Assembly: GCA_019347775.1 (NCBI GenBank)
Contig: JAHWKP010000109.1
Coordinates: 1-5,754 of the forward strand
DNA length: 5,754 nt
Reading direction: 5' to 3'
Origin: Actinomycetota bacterium
GTDB lineage: Bacteria; Actinomycetota; Acidimicrobiia; Acidimicrobiales; JAHWKP01
The notes beneath the pieces were generated by a model that worked only from the letters and a program-made list of their open reading frames with translations, was not told the origin of the DNA and searched no databases. The translations under genes were made by a program, and so were the position numbers. Every line of letters begins with the position of its first letter. The first letter of the stretch is position 1. This document shows, piece after piece, positions 1-5,628 of the stretch.

Positions 1-475
1 CGGGAGCGCTGGTCATGTTCCGGATACCGCCGAGGTTGCGCTGCAGCTTGTCGAGCTCGCGCTGGTGGAACAGGGCTTCCTTCTTCGGCATGGCCTCGAA
101 GTCGCCGGCCGCCCGCATGCGCTCGTAGTCCTGCATCTTGCGGACGCGGCCGTGGATGGTCTGGAAGTTCGTGAGCATTCCGCCCAGCCAGCGCTCGTTC
201 ACGTACGGCATCTCACAGGCCTGGGCGTAGCGCGCCACGGGGTCCTGGGTCTGCTTCTTGGTGCCGACGAACAGGATGGTGCCGCCGTCGGCAACCAGAT
301 CGCGCACGAATTCGTAGGCCTGACCGACGCGTCCGAGCGTCTGGTTCAAGTCGAGGATGTATATCCCGTTGCGCTCGCCGAAGATGAACCTCTTCATCTT
401 CGGATTCCAGCGCCGGGTCTGGTGACCGAAGTGGACTCCGGCCTCCAGCAGCTGCTTCATGGTGACTACGGCCAC
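1..475 (-). CDS. rpsB: 30S ribosomal protein S2 (5' part, runs off the left edge)
   Basis: This is S2, a small-subunit ribosomal protein that docks near S1 on the 30S head-platform side and is needed for translation initiation. The visible 158 codons begin MAVVTMKQLLEAGVHFGHQT and continue with RRWNPKMKRFIFGERNG, YILDLNQT, ILFVGTKKQ and NERWLGGMLTNFQTI, which are hallmark S2 blocks. The segment ending KLQRNLGGIRNM lies in the helical hairpin typical of S2. About 100 or more C-terminal residues lie outside the window. The start is GTG at 473-475, chosen because GGGAGGA sits 5 nt upstream and the protein start matches the family. An internal ATG five codons later (MKQLLEAG) is the only near alternative. 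It is the last gene of the minus-strand block here; tsf usually follows rpsB, beyond this window. Identification is near certain. Confidence 0.97.
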   Translation of the reverse strand, partial: MAVVTMKQLLEAGVHFGHQTRRWNPKMKRFIFGERNGIYILDLNQTLGRVGQAYEFVRDLVADGGTILFVGTKKQTQDPVARYAQACEMPYVNERWLGGMLTNFQTIHGRVRKMQDYERMRAAGDFEAMPKKEALFHQRELDKLQRNLGGIRNMTSAP

Positions 476-480
476 GCGTT

Positions 481-487
481 TCCTCCC
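481..487 (-). promoter_or_regulatory. Shine-Dalgarno site of rpsB
   Basis: Read on the minus strand this is GGGAGGA, a nearly ideal anti-16S match, 5 nt before the GTG at 473-475. It decides the GTG start over the internal ATG and suggests strong translation, as expected for a ribosomal protein. Confidence 0.85.
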
Positions 488-514
488 AATCGGTTAGTTC
501 CTGACTCGATGCCA

Positions 515-532
515 CGCCGGCTTGCGCCGGCG
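515..532 (-). promoter_or_regulatory. GNRA-capped hairpin in the rpsB leader
   Basis: On the minus strand the leader contains CGCCGGC, the loop GCAA, then GCCGGCG: a perfect 7-bp GC stem closed by a GNRA tetraloop. It lies about 40 nt upstream of the rpsB start and is not followed by a U-tract, so it does not look like an intrinsic terminator. Ribosomal protein leaders often carry autoregulatory structures, and S2 leaders are known in several phyla. I did not recognise a specific described family, so an S2-binding or processing role is inference. Confidence 0.5.
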
Positions 533-560
533 ACCGTTGGGGGCGTCGAGTGCGAGATTG

Positions 561-573
561 CCCGTATTTCGGG
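561..573 (-). repeat. Short inverted repeat downstream of the SpoIID gene
   Basis: CCCG and CGGG flank a 5-nt A/T-rich loop, giving a 4-bp stem just after the SpoIID-domain stop codon. It is short and lacks a following U-tract. It may be a minor element of the spoIID-rpsB intergenic leader or chance. I could not identify a convincing -35/-10 promoter pair in the 109-nt gap 476-584, although rpsB would normally be expected to have its own promoter. Confidence 0.2.
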
Positions 574-584
574 TCGGACTGATG

Positions 585-1997
585 CTACTCGCGGCGAAAT
601 AGGCCCAGATCTGGCCTCGGACCGAGTTGCCACGCCAAGCCGAAAACGCCCAGTAGGAGTATCACCGCCAAGCCCCGCCACGCCCCTTCCACGCCCGCCG
701 AGGGCATGGAAGAACGCAGTGCGAGGGCGGGGGCGTCCCCGGACGCCGGCGCAGTCGCCGCAAGCTCGAACGGGTCAGTCACCACCACAGGAGGCTCAGG
801 CTCCGGTGGGCTCCATCCCGGCGGCGCAGAGACGGTGAGCCTGCCTCCTCGCATGGAGACGGCCCACGCTGCATGCCCGCCACCGGTTGCCACCGGAACG
901 CCGTCGGCAAGGATGCGGAAGGCGCCCTCCCCGCTCACGAGGGCCTTTCGGGCGTGAGCAAGCTGGACTCGCAGCGTGTCGGGAACCTGGGATGGCGCCG
1001 CCTTCGCCGGCCGAAGCCCGGCGTAGTAGGCGGCAAGGATTTCCGCGCTCTTCATCCCCCTGCGGGCCTTACCTAGCGCGCCGTGCTGACTCATGCCGAC
1101 GCCGTGGCCCCAGCCGCCTCCTTCGATGACTACATGGTGCTCGTCAGATCCAGGGCCAAGCCCGAACGCCGTGGAGGGCAGGAGCCGGGGCAGGCCGGCC
1201 GGAGCTGGGTGGGCCGCTTCAAGGCGCGAGCGGAACTCGGCCACGGGAACCGGACTTGCGGTCTCCTCGGTCGAGGGCTGCGGACCCTCCCACGTCGCCA
1301 TCACGACCGAGCCTTCGCGCTCGACGTCCAGGAGTTCGGCTCCTTCGGGTAAAGCGACGGCTGCACCCACGGCCGTTTCCGGAACCTCGACCCGCCAGCG
1401 GTGGTGCGGGCTGGCCGCGTCGTCCGGGTCAGGCGTCGAGCGCAGATAGGGCTTCGATCCGGCGACCGTGCGGCCCCCATTGGAAGAGGAGTACATCGCC
1501 AGGATGGGCGCCCCCCGATAAGCGAGCACTTCGGAGGTCGTGGAACGCACGGCGTGTTCCCAGGCAGGGCCCCCCCGCCGCTCCGCGTCGATGCCGCCGT
1601 AGACCTGGCAGGCCGCGGTCGCGCACAGATCGGACGGGCGCCCCGCGCTTCGGGCAGCCAGAGCTTGATGCAGGGCGTACGACCGCGCCGCCACGGCCTG
1701 GGCGCGCTGCGCCTCTATCGGCCAGCTCGGCGGCATCTCCCTGATTCCGCTTACATAGTCCTCGACCGCGACCTCGTTGATTACGTCGACGGCGCCGGAT
1801 CGAGGCTGGAGATGGATTCGACCGCGGTAGGCCGAGTCGCCAACCCGCAGCGGGCTGCCGAGGGGCTCGATTGTCACGCTGGAGGCTTCCCAAGTGACGG
1901 GGCCGGCTGGCGGCCGCTCAGAAGCGATGGCGGGTACGGAGCCGAACAGAAAGACGGCCAGACAAGTCCCGAACAGAACCTTCCAGCCATCCAGCAC
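585..1997 (-). CDS. Exported SpoIID/LytB-domain protein with C-terminal membrane anchor
   Basis: The 470-residue product is a SpoIID-family protein; characterised members are lytic transglycosylases that cut denuded glycan strands. Residues 1-25 form a signal peptide (LFGTCLAVFLFG core, AIA before S26). The core has EDYVSGIREM with Glu87 at the catalytic glutamate position, WPIEAQRAQAVAARSYAL (92-109), a C125/C130 pair near CQVYGG, YSSSNGGRT (169-177) and GWGHGVGMSQHGA (295-307). A small beta-rich region (340-392) and a Pro-rich linker (392-403) follow. Residues 442-458 form a hydrophobic helix before a short Arg-containing tail, so the protein may be anchored at its C-terminus. I chose the GTG at 1995-1997: it leaves a 40-nt gap after the preceding gene, has AGGA 8 nt upstream (2006-2009) and begins directly with the signal peptide. 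Starting at 2090 would overlap the upstream gene and add a poor N-terminus. The family call is firm; substrate and timing are unknown. Confidence 0.9.
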   Translation of the reverse strand: MLDGWKVLFGTCLAVFLFGSVPAIASERPPAGPVTWEASSVTIEPLGSPLRVGDSAYRGRIHLQPRSGAVDVINEVAVEDYVSGIREMPPSWPIEAQRAQAVAARSYALHQALAARSAGRPSDLCATAACQVYGGIDAERRGGPAWEHAVRSTTSEVLAYRGAPILAMYSSSNGGRTVAGSKPYLRSTPDPDDAASPHHRWRVEVPETAVGAAVALPEGAELLDVEREGSVVMATWEGPQPSTEETASPVPVAEFRSRLEAAHPAPAGLPRLLPSTAFGLGPGSDEHHVVIEGGGWGHGVGMSQHGALGKARRGMKSAEILAAYYAGLRPAKAAPSQVPDTLRVQLAHARKALVSGEGAFRILADGVPVATGGGHAAWAVSMRGGRLTVSAPPGWSPPEPEPPVVVTDPFELAATAPASGDAPALALRSSMPSAGVEGAWRGLAVILLLGVFGLAWQLGPRPDLGLFRRE

Positions 1998-2005
1998 GGC
2001 GGTGA

Positions 2006-2009
2006 TCCT
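2006..2009 (-). promoter_or_regulatory. Probable Shine-Dalgarno of the SpoIID-domain gene
   Basis: AGGA on the minus strand lies 8 nt before the GTG at 1995-1997. It is modest, but it supports this start, which places the signal peptide directly at the N-terminus. The gene begins only 40 nt after the LytM-lipase stop, so co-transcription is likely. Confidence 0.45.
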
Positions 2010-2037
2010 AGGTAGCCGGCCCGGCGATTTGGCGGAT

Positions 2038-3654
2038 CTAACCACCCGCCAGCTCGGCGACCAGCCGCCCCGCGACCCCGGCGGCATCAACGCCTTGCCC
2101 GATCAGGTGCCCCGCGACACGGTCGGCCACAAAGACCTCAAGGCTCCGGCAAGTCGCCGGAAGGCCCGCGAGAGCCAGCGCCATCTCTCGCCGCGCCTCC
2201 CCGTCGGAGGGCAGCGCGTTGTGGTCGTCGAAGCCCGTGTCCGGAGCTACCACCCGCTGGTCGGCGCCAGGAAGGCGGGTACGGGGAACCGGAACGACGA
2301 AGTCGCCCCTTGCCGCGATGGAAGTCACTTCGACGTGGGACGGAGGAGCCGGAAGGGACCGTATGAACTCGGATGTTTCCGACAACTGTTGGACGGCTTG
2401 ACTGTCGGGCGGGATCCCGGCCAGCGACGAACCGAAATGGTCTGCCGTAGCCCTGCCGGTCGTCGTCGCCGCGATGTGGGCACCCGCCGTCGCCACGTCG
2501 GAACCCTGATGGGGGGTCGCCAGTGTGATCAGGTGTTGCACAGCAGCGCTGCCCGTGCCGCCTCTTCGCAAGGCTTCGCGCGACACCAGCCCACCCTGCG
2601 AGTGGGCGATGAGCACGATTGGCACGCCCGGGTTTTCGCGTTCGAGATCGCGTAGTAGGGCGGCTAGGCGGCGACCGCTTTCGCGGAGGTCCTGGTGCGT
2701 GTCCTCCGGTCCGTAGCCCCGCTGTCGGATGTGCCCGCCCTGGTACGAGAAGACATAGGTGTCACGGGAAGCGAACCCGAGGTCGACGGTGTCGACCCCG
2801 CCGACGCCGCCGCCGCGAGCCACGCCAGAACTAGAGGACCCCAGGCCGGGCACGAGCACCGCGATCTGCCGCCGGTCGAGTCTTGGGGGCAGGGCGTGCC
2901 TGGCTGTGCAGTTCTCGCGGTGCGCCTCCCATTCCCCGCTGGCCCTGGCCACTTCGATCGTCAGGCGGACCGCCATCGCGGGTGGCAGCAGGGTCTGCGC
3001 GTAGTGCAGCCAGCGGTCCACGTCGCCCAGCCGTCCCGGTATCTCACTGATTTGCTCGACAGCCGCCTGCACCTGGCCTGCGCCCCATTGAGCAGCGGCC
3101 GCCGCGCCGCGACCCACCCACGCGAGCGCCCGGATCAGGCCATTGCGCTCCTCTGCCTCGGAGGGGAGGCGCTCGACCGGGACCAGGCGAATGGCTGGCC
3201 CCTCGCCCGCGAAGAGGTCGGTGGGGTCGAGGTAGGCCGACCCCGCCCTCGCCCCGAAGTGCACCCGTCCGCCGGCCGTGCCGACGACGTCGCCCTGGTC
3301 GACTCGGTCGCCCCGACGAACCGCCCCGCTTTGCATAAAGGAGTAGCTCGTGCGAACGCCATCGGCGTGCAAGACGACGACGTGGAAGTCAGACCCGATT
3401 CGACCGGCGAAGACCACCTGGCCGGCGGCGGCGGCGCGCACGGGGTCGCCGGGTTCTGCCGCGTAATCGACACCGCGGTTGCCCGCGGCGAACTGTGACG
3501 CGGGCGGCCGGAACCCATCGACCACGGGAGCGTCGAGCGGAGGCACGTACGAGACCGCACGCGCCTGGGCAGAGGCGTCGGCCGGAGGTGCGACCAGCGA
3601 TAGAAGGACAGCGACGGCAGTGGCTAGGCCGGCCGTCCGGTGGAACCGGGACAT
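2038..3654 (-). CDS. Secreted fusion: degenerate LytM (M23-like) domain plus alpha/beta-hydrolase (lipase/esterase)
   Basis: The 538-residue product starts with a signal peptide (LATAVAVLLSLVAPPADA; cleavage near 27-31). Residues about 43-149 are a LytM/M23 fold: NRGVDYAAEPGDPVRAAAAG, VVFAG, RTSY, GDRVDQGDVVGTAGG, VHFGAR and YLDPTDLF. Of the five LytM active-site positions, Asp63 and His132 remain, while Asn59, Phe106 and Arg130 replace histidines, so hydrolytic activity is unlikely. An Ala-rich, mostly helical linker (about 165-245) leads to an alpha/beta hydrolase of PGAP1-like lipase type: VLVPGLGSS oxyanion segment (267-274), nucleophile elbow AHSQGG with Ser352, LATPHQGS (378-385), Asp451 in RGDFVVP and His478 in DDHNALP. 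This triad looks intact. The only cysteines, 249 and 502, bracket the hydrolase and could form a disulfide. An M23 protein between whiG and rpsB is usual in actinobacteria; the lipase fusion is the unusual part. The ester substrate (lipid, cell-wall ester or other) cannot be told from sequence. Confidence 0.88.
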   Translation of the reverse strand: MSRFHRTAGLATAVAVLLSLVAPPADASAQARAVSYVPPLDAPVVDGFRPPASQFAAGNRGVDYAAEPGDPVRAAAAGQVVFAGRIGSDFHVVVLHADGVRTSYSFMQSGAVRRGDRVDQGDVVGTAGGRVHFGARAGSAYLDPTDLFAGEGPAIRLVPVERLPSEAEERNGLIRALAWVGRGAAAAAQWGAGQVQAAVEQISEIPGRLGDVDRWLHYAQTLLPPAMAVRLTIEVARASGEWEAHRENCTARHALPPRLDRRQIAVLVPGLGSSSSGVARGGGVGGVDTVDLGFASRDTYVFSYQGGHIRQRGYGPEDTHQDLRESGRRLAALLRDLERENPGVPIVLIAHSQGGLVSREALRRGGTGSAAVQHLITLATPHQGSDVATAGAHIAATTTGRATADHFGSSLAGIPPDSQAVQQLSETSEFIRSLPAPPSHVEVTSIAARGDFVVPVPRTRLPGADQRVVAPDTGFDDHNALPSDGEARREMALALAGLPATCRSLEVFVADRVAGHLIGQGVDAAGVAGRLVAELAGG

Positions 3655-3660
3655 GGGCTA

Positions 3661-3687
3661 CCCCCAGAGCGGATGGCTCTATGGGGG
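3661..3687 (-). promoter_or_regulatory. Hairpin burying the Shine-Dalgarno of the LytM-lipase gene
   Basis: On the minus strand the order is CCCCC, AT, AGAGC, loop CATCC, GCTCT, GGGGG, then 6 nt and the ATG at 3652-3654. The arms pair over 10 bp with one 2-nt bulge. The 3' arm GGGGG is the only Shine-Dalgarno-like sequence for this start, so the folded RNA would hide it. There is no U-tract, hence no terminator. The rest of the 118-nt gap (3655-3772) is GC-rich. I saw no promoter or known riboswitch signature in it, including GEMM or ydaO. Confidence 0.5.
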
Positions 3688-3772
3688 AAGCGCCCTCGAC
3701 CCTACGGCAATGTCGCCCGGTTGGGAAGGGCCCGGCGTGAGACCCGTTTGGCTGGGTGGTCGCGGGAGTCGG

Positions 3773-4588
3773 CTAGGTGTCCTGTTTGCGGAGCCGGGCC
3801 CGCAACTGCAGTACTGCTTTTGTGTGGATCTGACAGATCCGGCTCTCAGTCACTCCCAGGACGTCGCCGATCTCGGCGAGCGTCAAGCCCTCGTAGTAAT
3901 AAAGACCCAAGACGGTCTTTTCCCTCTCCCCGAGGCGGTCGACGGCGCTAGCGAGGAGTTGGCGCATCTCGACAACCTCATAGGCCGCCACCGGACCTTC
4001 GCCGGGGTCGGCGAGAGTGTCACCGAGTGTCGTCGACTCGCCGCGGTCGACCGAGAGGATCTCGTCGAGCGCCACCAGGCCGACAAAAGAGATCTGGGCG
4101 AACATCGCGTGGAGTTCCTCTTCGCTGATTCCCAGTTCCTTGGCGACCTCGAGATCGGTCGGCGCCCGCAAGTGCTGACCCTCCAACTTGGCGTAGGCCG
4201 TCTCTATCGACTTTGCCTTGGTGCGCACTGACCTGGGAACCCAGTCCATCGAACGGAGCTCGTCGATAATCGCGCCCTTGATTCGGGTGACGGCATAGGC
4301 CTCGAAGCGCCGGCCCCGTTCGGGCTCGAACTTCTCGATGGCATCGATCAAGCCGAACATCCCGTAACTAATCAGGTCCGCCTGCTCGACGTACGAAGGG
4401 AGCCCCACGGACACCCGGCCGGCGACGTACTTCACCAGAGGCGAGAAGTGAACGATGAGCCGGTCGCGCGCCTCTTTCGACCCCGTCGCCTTGAGCTCCG
4501 TCCACAGCGCACCGATCACTCCGCCCTCGGCTGGCACGGGCTTCGGCTCGGCGTCTCCGCCGCTCACCGGTGGGCTGTCGGTAGTCAT
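3773..4588 (-). CDS. whiG: RNA polymerase sigma factor of the WhiG/FliA (sigma-28) class
   Basis: The 271-residue product is a group 3 sigma factor that directs RNA polymerase to sigma-28-type promoters (flagellar/chemotaxis genes where FliA serves motility, early sporulation genes where WhiG serves Streptomyces). Region 2 spans about 42-112, with VKYVAGRV, LISYGMFGLIDAIEKFEP and RFEAYAVTRIKGAIIDELR. It is followed by SMDWVPRSVR, the typical FliA/WhiG junction. Region 3 covers about 120-195 (AKELGISEEEL). Region 4 covers about 210-265, with LGEREKTVLGLYYYEGLTLAEIG and the helix-turn-helix ending VTESRICQIHTKAV. Residues 1-22 are a Pro-rich, non-conserved leader. The ATG has GAGG 5 nt upstream. 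In Streptomyces, WhiG is held by the anti-sigma RsiG with cyclic-di-GMP; no anti-sigma gene is seen here. The symbol follows the actinobacterial locus; fliA would be equally apt if the organism is flagellated. Confidence 0.93.
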   Translation of the reverse strand: MTTDSPPVSGGDAEPKPVPAEGGVIGALWTELKATGSKEARDRLIVHFSPLVKYVAGRVSVGLPSYVEQADLISYGMFGLIDAIEKFEPERGRRFEAYAVTRIKGAIIDELRSMDWVPRSVRTKAKSIETAYAKLEGQHLRAPTDLEVAKELGISEEELHAMFAQISFVGLVALDEILSVDRGESTTLGDTLADPGEGPVAAYEVVEMRQLLASAVDRLGEREKTVLGLYYYEGLTLAEIGDVLGVTESRICQIHTKAVLQLRARLRKQDT

Positions 4589-4592
4589 AGGT

Positions 4593-4606
4593 GCCTCATT
4601 TGAGGC
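4593..4606 (-). promoter_or_regulatory. Perfect palindrome overlapping the sigma-factor Shine-Dalgarno
   Basis: GCCTCA and TGAGGC are separated by only 2 nt, an exact inverted repeat of 6-nt arms. On the minus strand its 3' arm contains GAGG, the Shine-Dalgarno of the sigma gene, 5 nt before the ATG. It could be an RNA hairpin that limits translation or a DNA operator for a dimeric regulator. Which of these is correct, or whether it is chance, cannot be decided from one sequence. Confidence 0.4.
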
Positions 4607-4630
4607 TAACGGGCGAAACGCTCTTCGAGT

Positions 4631-4662
4631 GTTGCCCCGCCAGAGAAACAGACACAGGCAAC
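4631..4662 (-). repeat. Inverted repeat between xerC and the sigma gene
   Basis: GTTGCC and GGCAAC face each other across a 20-nt loop in the 77-nt gap after the xerC stop. The 6-bp stem and large loop make a weak hairpin without a U-tract, so it is not a convincing terminator and read-through from xerC into the sigma gene is plausible. Confidence 0.2.
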
Positions 4663-4665
4663 CCC

Positions 4666-5613
4666 TCAGGCGCGGGGGTGGGTCTCTCCGTGAACCTCAC
4701 GGAGGCGTTCCTTGGAGACGTGGGTGTAGATCTGGGTCGTTCCGAGGCTGGCGTGACCGAGCAGTTCCTGCACGGCGCGCAAGTCGGCTCCCCCATCCAG
4801 GAGATGGGTGGCGTAGGTGTGGCGCAGGGCATGCGGATGTGTCGGCGACAGTGCTCGAGCGTCGACAACCCGTCGCACGTCGCGGGGACTCAACCGTCCG
4901 CCCCTACGGTTCAGGAATAGAGCCCGACCTGGGTCCACCTTCTTGCGGCTGGCGGTAGCGGTCATCTTTTGGACCGCCGGTCGACCTCGTCCGGTCCAGG
5001 CCGCTACCGCCGAGAGGGCAGGCTCGCTCACCGGCACGCGGCGCTGCTTGTCTCCCTTGCCGGTGACTATGACGGCCTGCGAAGCGACGTGGATGTCGTC
5101 CAGCTCGAGGCCACACAGCTCTCCCACCCGTAGCCCGCTCCCATAGAGCAACTCCATGACTGCCACATCGCGTAGTTCCCACGGGTCATCGGAGGGTCTA
5201 CCGGGCGATGTCTCCAGGAGTGCGCTCAGGTCCCCCGCGCTCAGCACGCGGGGCAGCCGGCCCTTGGCCGGTCCGCCGGAGAGGCGGACGGCGGGGTCTT
5301 CCTCGGACAATCCGGCCCGCTTCGCCCATGCGAAGTACCGCCGCAGCGAGGCGACCTTTCTGACGATGGTGCGCCGGCTGTAAGGGGTGCCCTTGCTGGA
5401 GACCTTCGTGCCGAGGAAGGCGATGTAGCGGCGCAGCATCCTTCGACTGACCTGAGCTGGCTCCGTTACGCCGGCTCTGGAAGCCCACTCCACGAAGGTG
5501 GCGAGGTCGGACATGTACGCACTGCGGGTCGCCTCTCCGGTGGACGTGAGGGAAGTCTTGAACTCATCCAGTCGCCAGCCGTCCACGCTTCGAAGGTACC
5601 GGTGCCGTGGCAT
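4666..5613 (-). CDS. xerC: Tyrosine recombinase of the XerC/XerD family
   Basis: The 315-residue product resolves chromosome dimers at dif together with a second Xer recombinase, acting at the division septum. Residues 13-107 form the SAM-like core-binding domain (WRLDEFKTSL, RSAYMSDLATFVEWA, SLRRYFAWAKR). Residues about 120-310 form the catalytic domain, with Arg162 (GSGLRVGEL), Lys186 (TGKGDKQRRVPV), His261 and Arg264 (HPHALRHTYATHLLDGGADL), His287 (LLGHASLGTTQIY) and nucleophile Tyr296. The C-terminus ends in HPRA, common in actinobacterial XerC. Length is normal, with a slightly long loop at about 207-229. The ATG at 5611-5613 is 15 nt after the dprA stop but lacks a clear Shine-Dalgarno. 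A GTG at 5584-5586 (Val10) is the alternative start. The chromosomal setting beside dprA favours housekeeping XerC over a mobile-element integrase. Confidence 0.92.
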   Translation of the reverse strand: MPRHRYLRSVDGWRLDEFKTSLTSTGEATRSAYMSDLATFVEWASRAGVTEPAQVSRRMLRRYIAFLGTKVSSKGTPYSRRTIVRKVASLRRYFAWAKRAGLSEEDPAVRLSGGPAKGRLPRVLSAGDLSALLETSPGRPSDDPWELRDVAVMELLYGSGLRVGELCGLELDDIHVASQAVIVTGKGDKQRRVPVSEPALSAVAAWTGRGRPAVQKMTATASRKKVDPGRALFLNRRGGRLSPRDVRRVVDARALSPTHPHALRHTYATHLLDGGADLRAVQELLGHASLGTTQIYTHVSKERLREVHGETHPRA

Positions 5614-5628
5614 CCGGCACGGGGATCA

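Noticed and set aside
65..838. Plus-strand open frame of 257 codons across rpsB and the SpoIID gene end
   Set aside because: It lies opposite clear S2 and SpoIID coding sequence, has Pro/Arg-rich low-complexity translation and no recognisable domain. Long antisense frames are expected in GC-rich DNA.
1998..2090. Upstream ATG start at 2090 for the SpoIID-domain gene
   Set aside because: It would overlap the LytM-lipase gene by 53 bp and put 31 unconserved residues ahead of a good signal peptide. The GTG at 1995-1997 with AGGA upstream fits better.
3661..3687. Intrinsic terminator after the sigma gene
   Set aside because: The stem is strong, but no U-tract follows on the minus strand and the 3' arm overlaps the next gene's Shine-Dalgarno.
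3655..3772. Known riboswitch (cyclic-di-GMP GEMM or cyclic-di-AMP ydaO) upstream of the M23-like gene
   Set aside because: Considered because cell-wall peptidase genes in actinobacteria can carry the ydaO riboswitch. The conserved cores of these classes could not be matched; only the local hairpin is supported.
1401..4231. Several long plus-strand frames (for example 1401-2015, 1894-2655, 2695-3498, 3479-4231)
   Set aside because: All are antisense to genes identified by strong motifs, and their translations are Arg/Pro/Gly-rich without domains.
4666..5613. Integrase of a mobile element
   Set aside because: The recombinase sits in the conserved dprA - xerC - whiG order, ends in the usual XerC tail, and no attachment repeats, tRNA or other phage or element genes are near. 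No dif site was seen beside it either.
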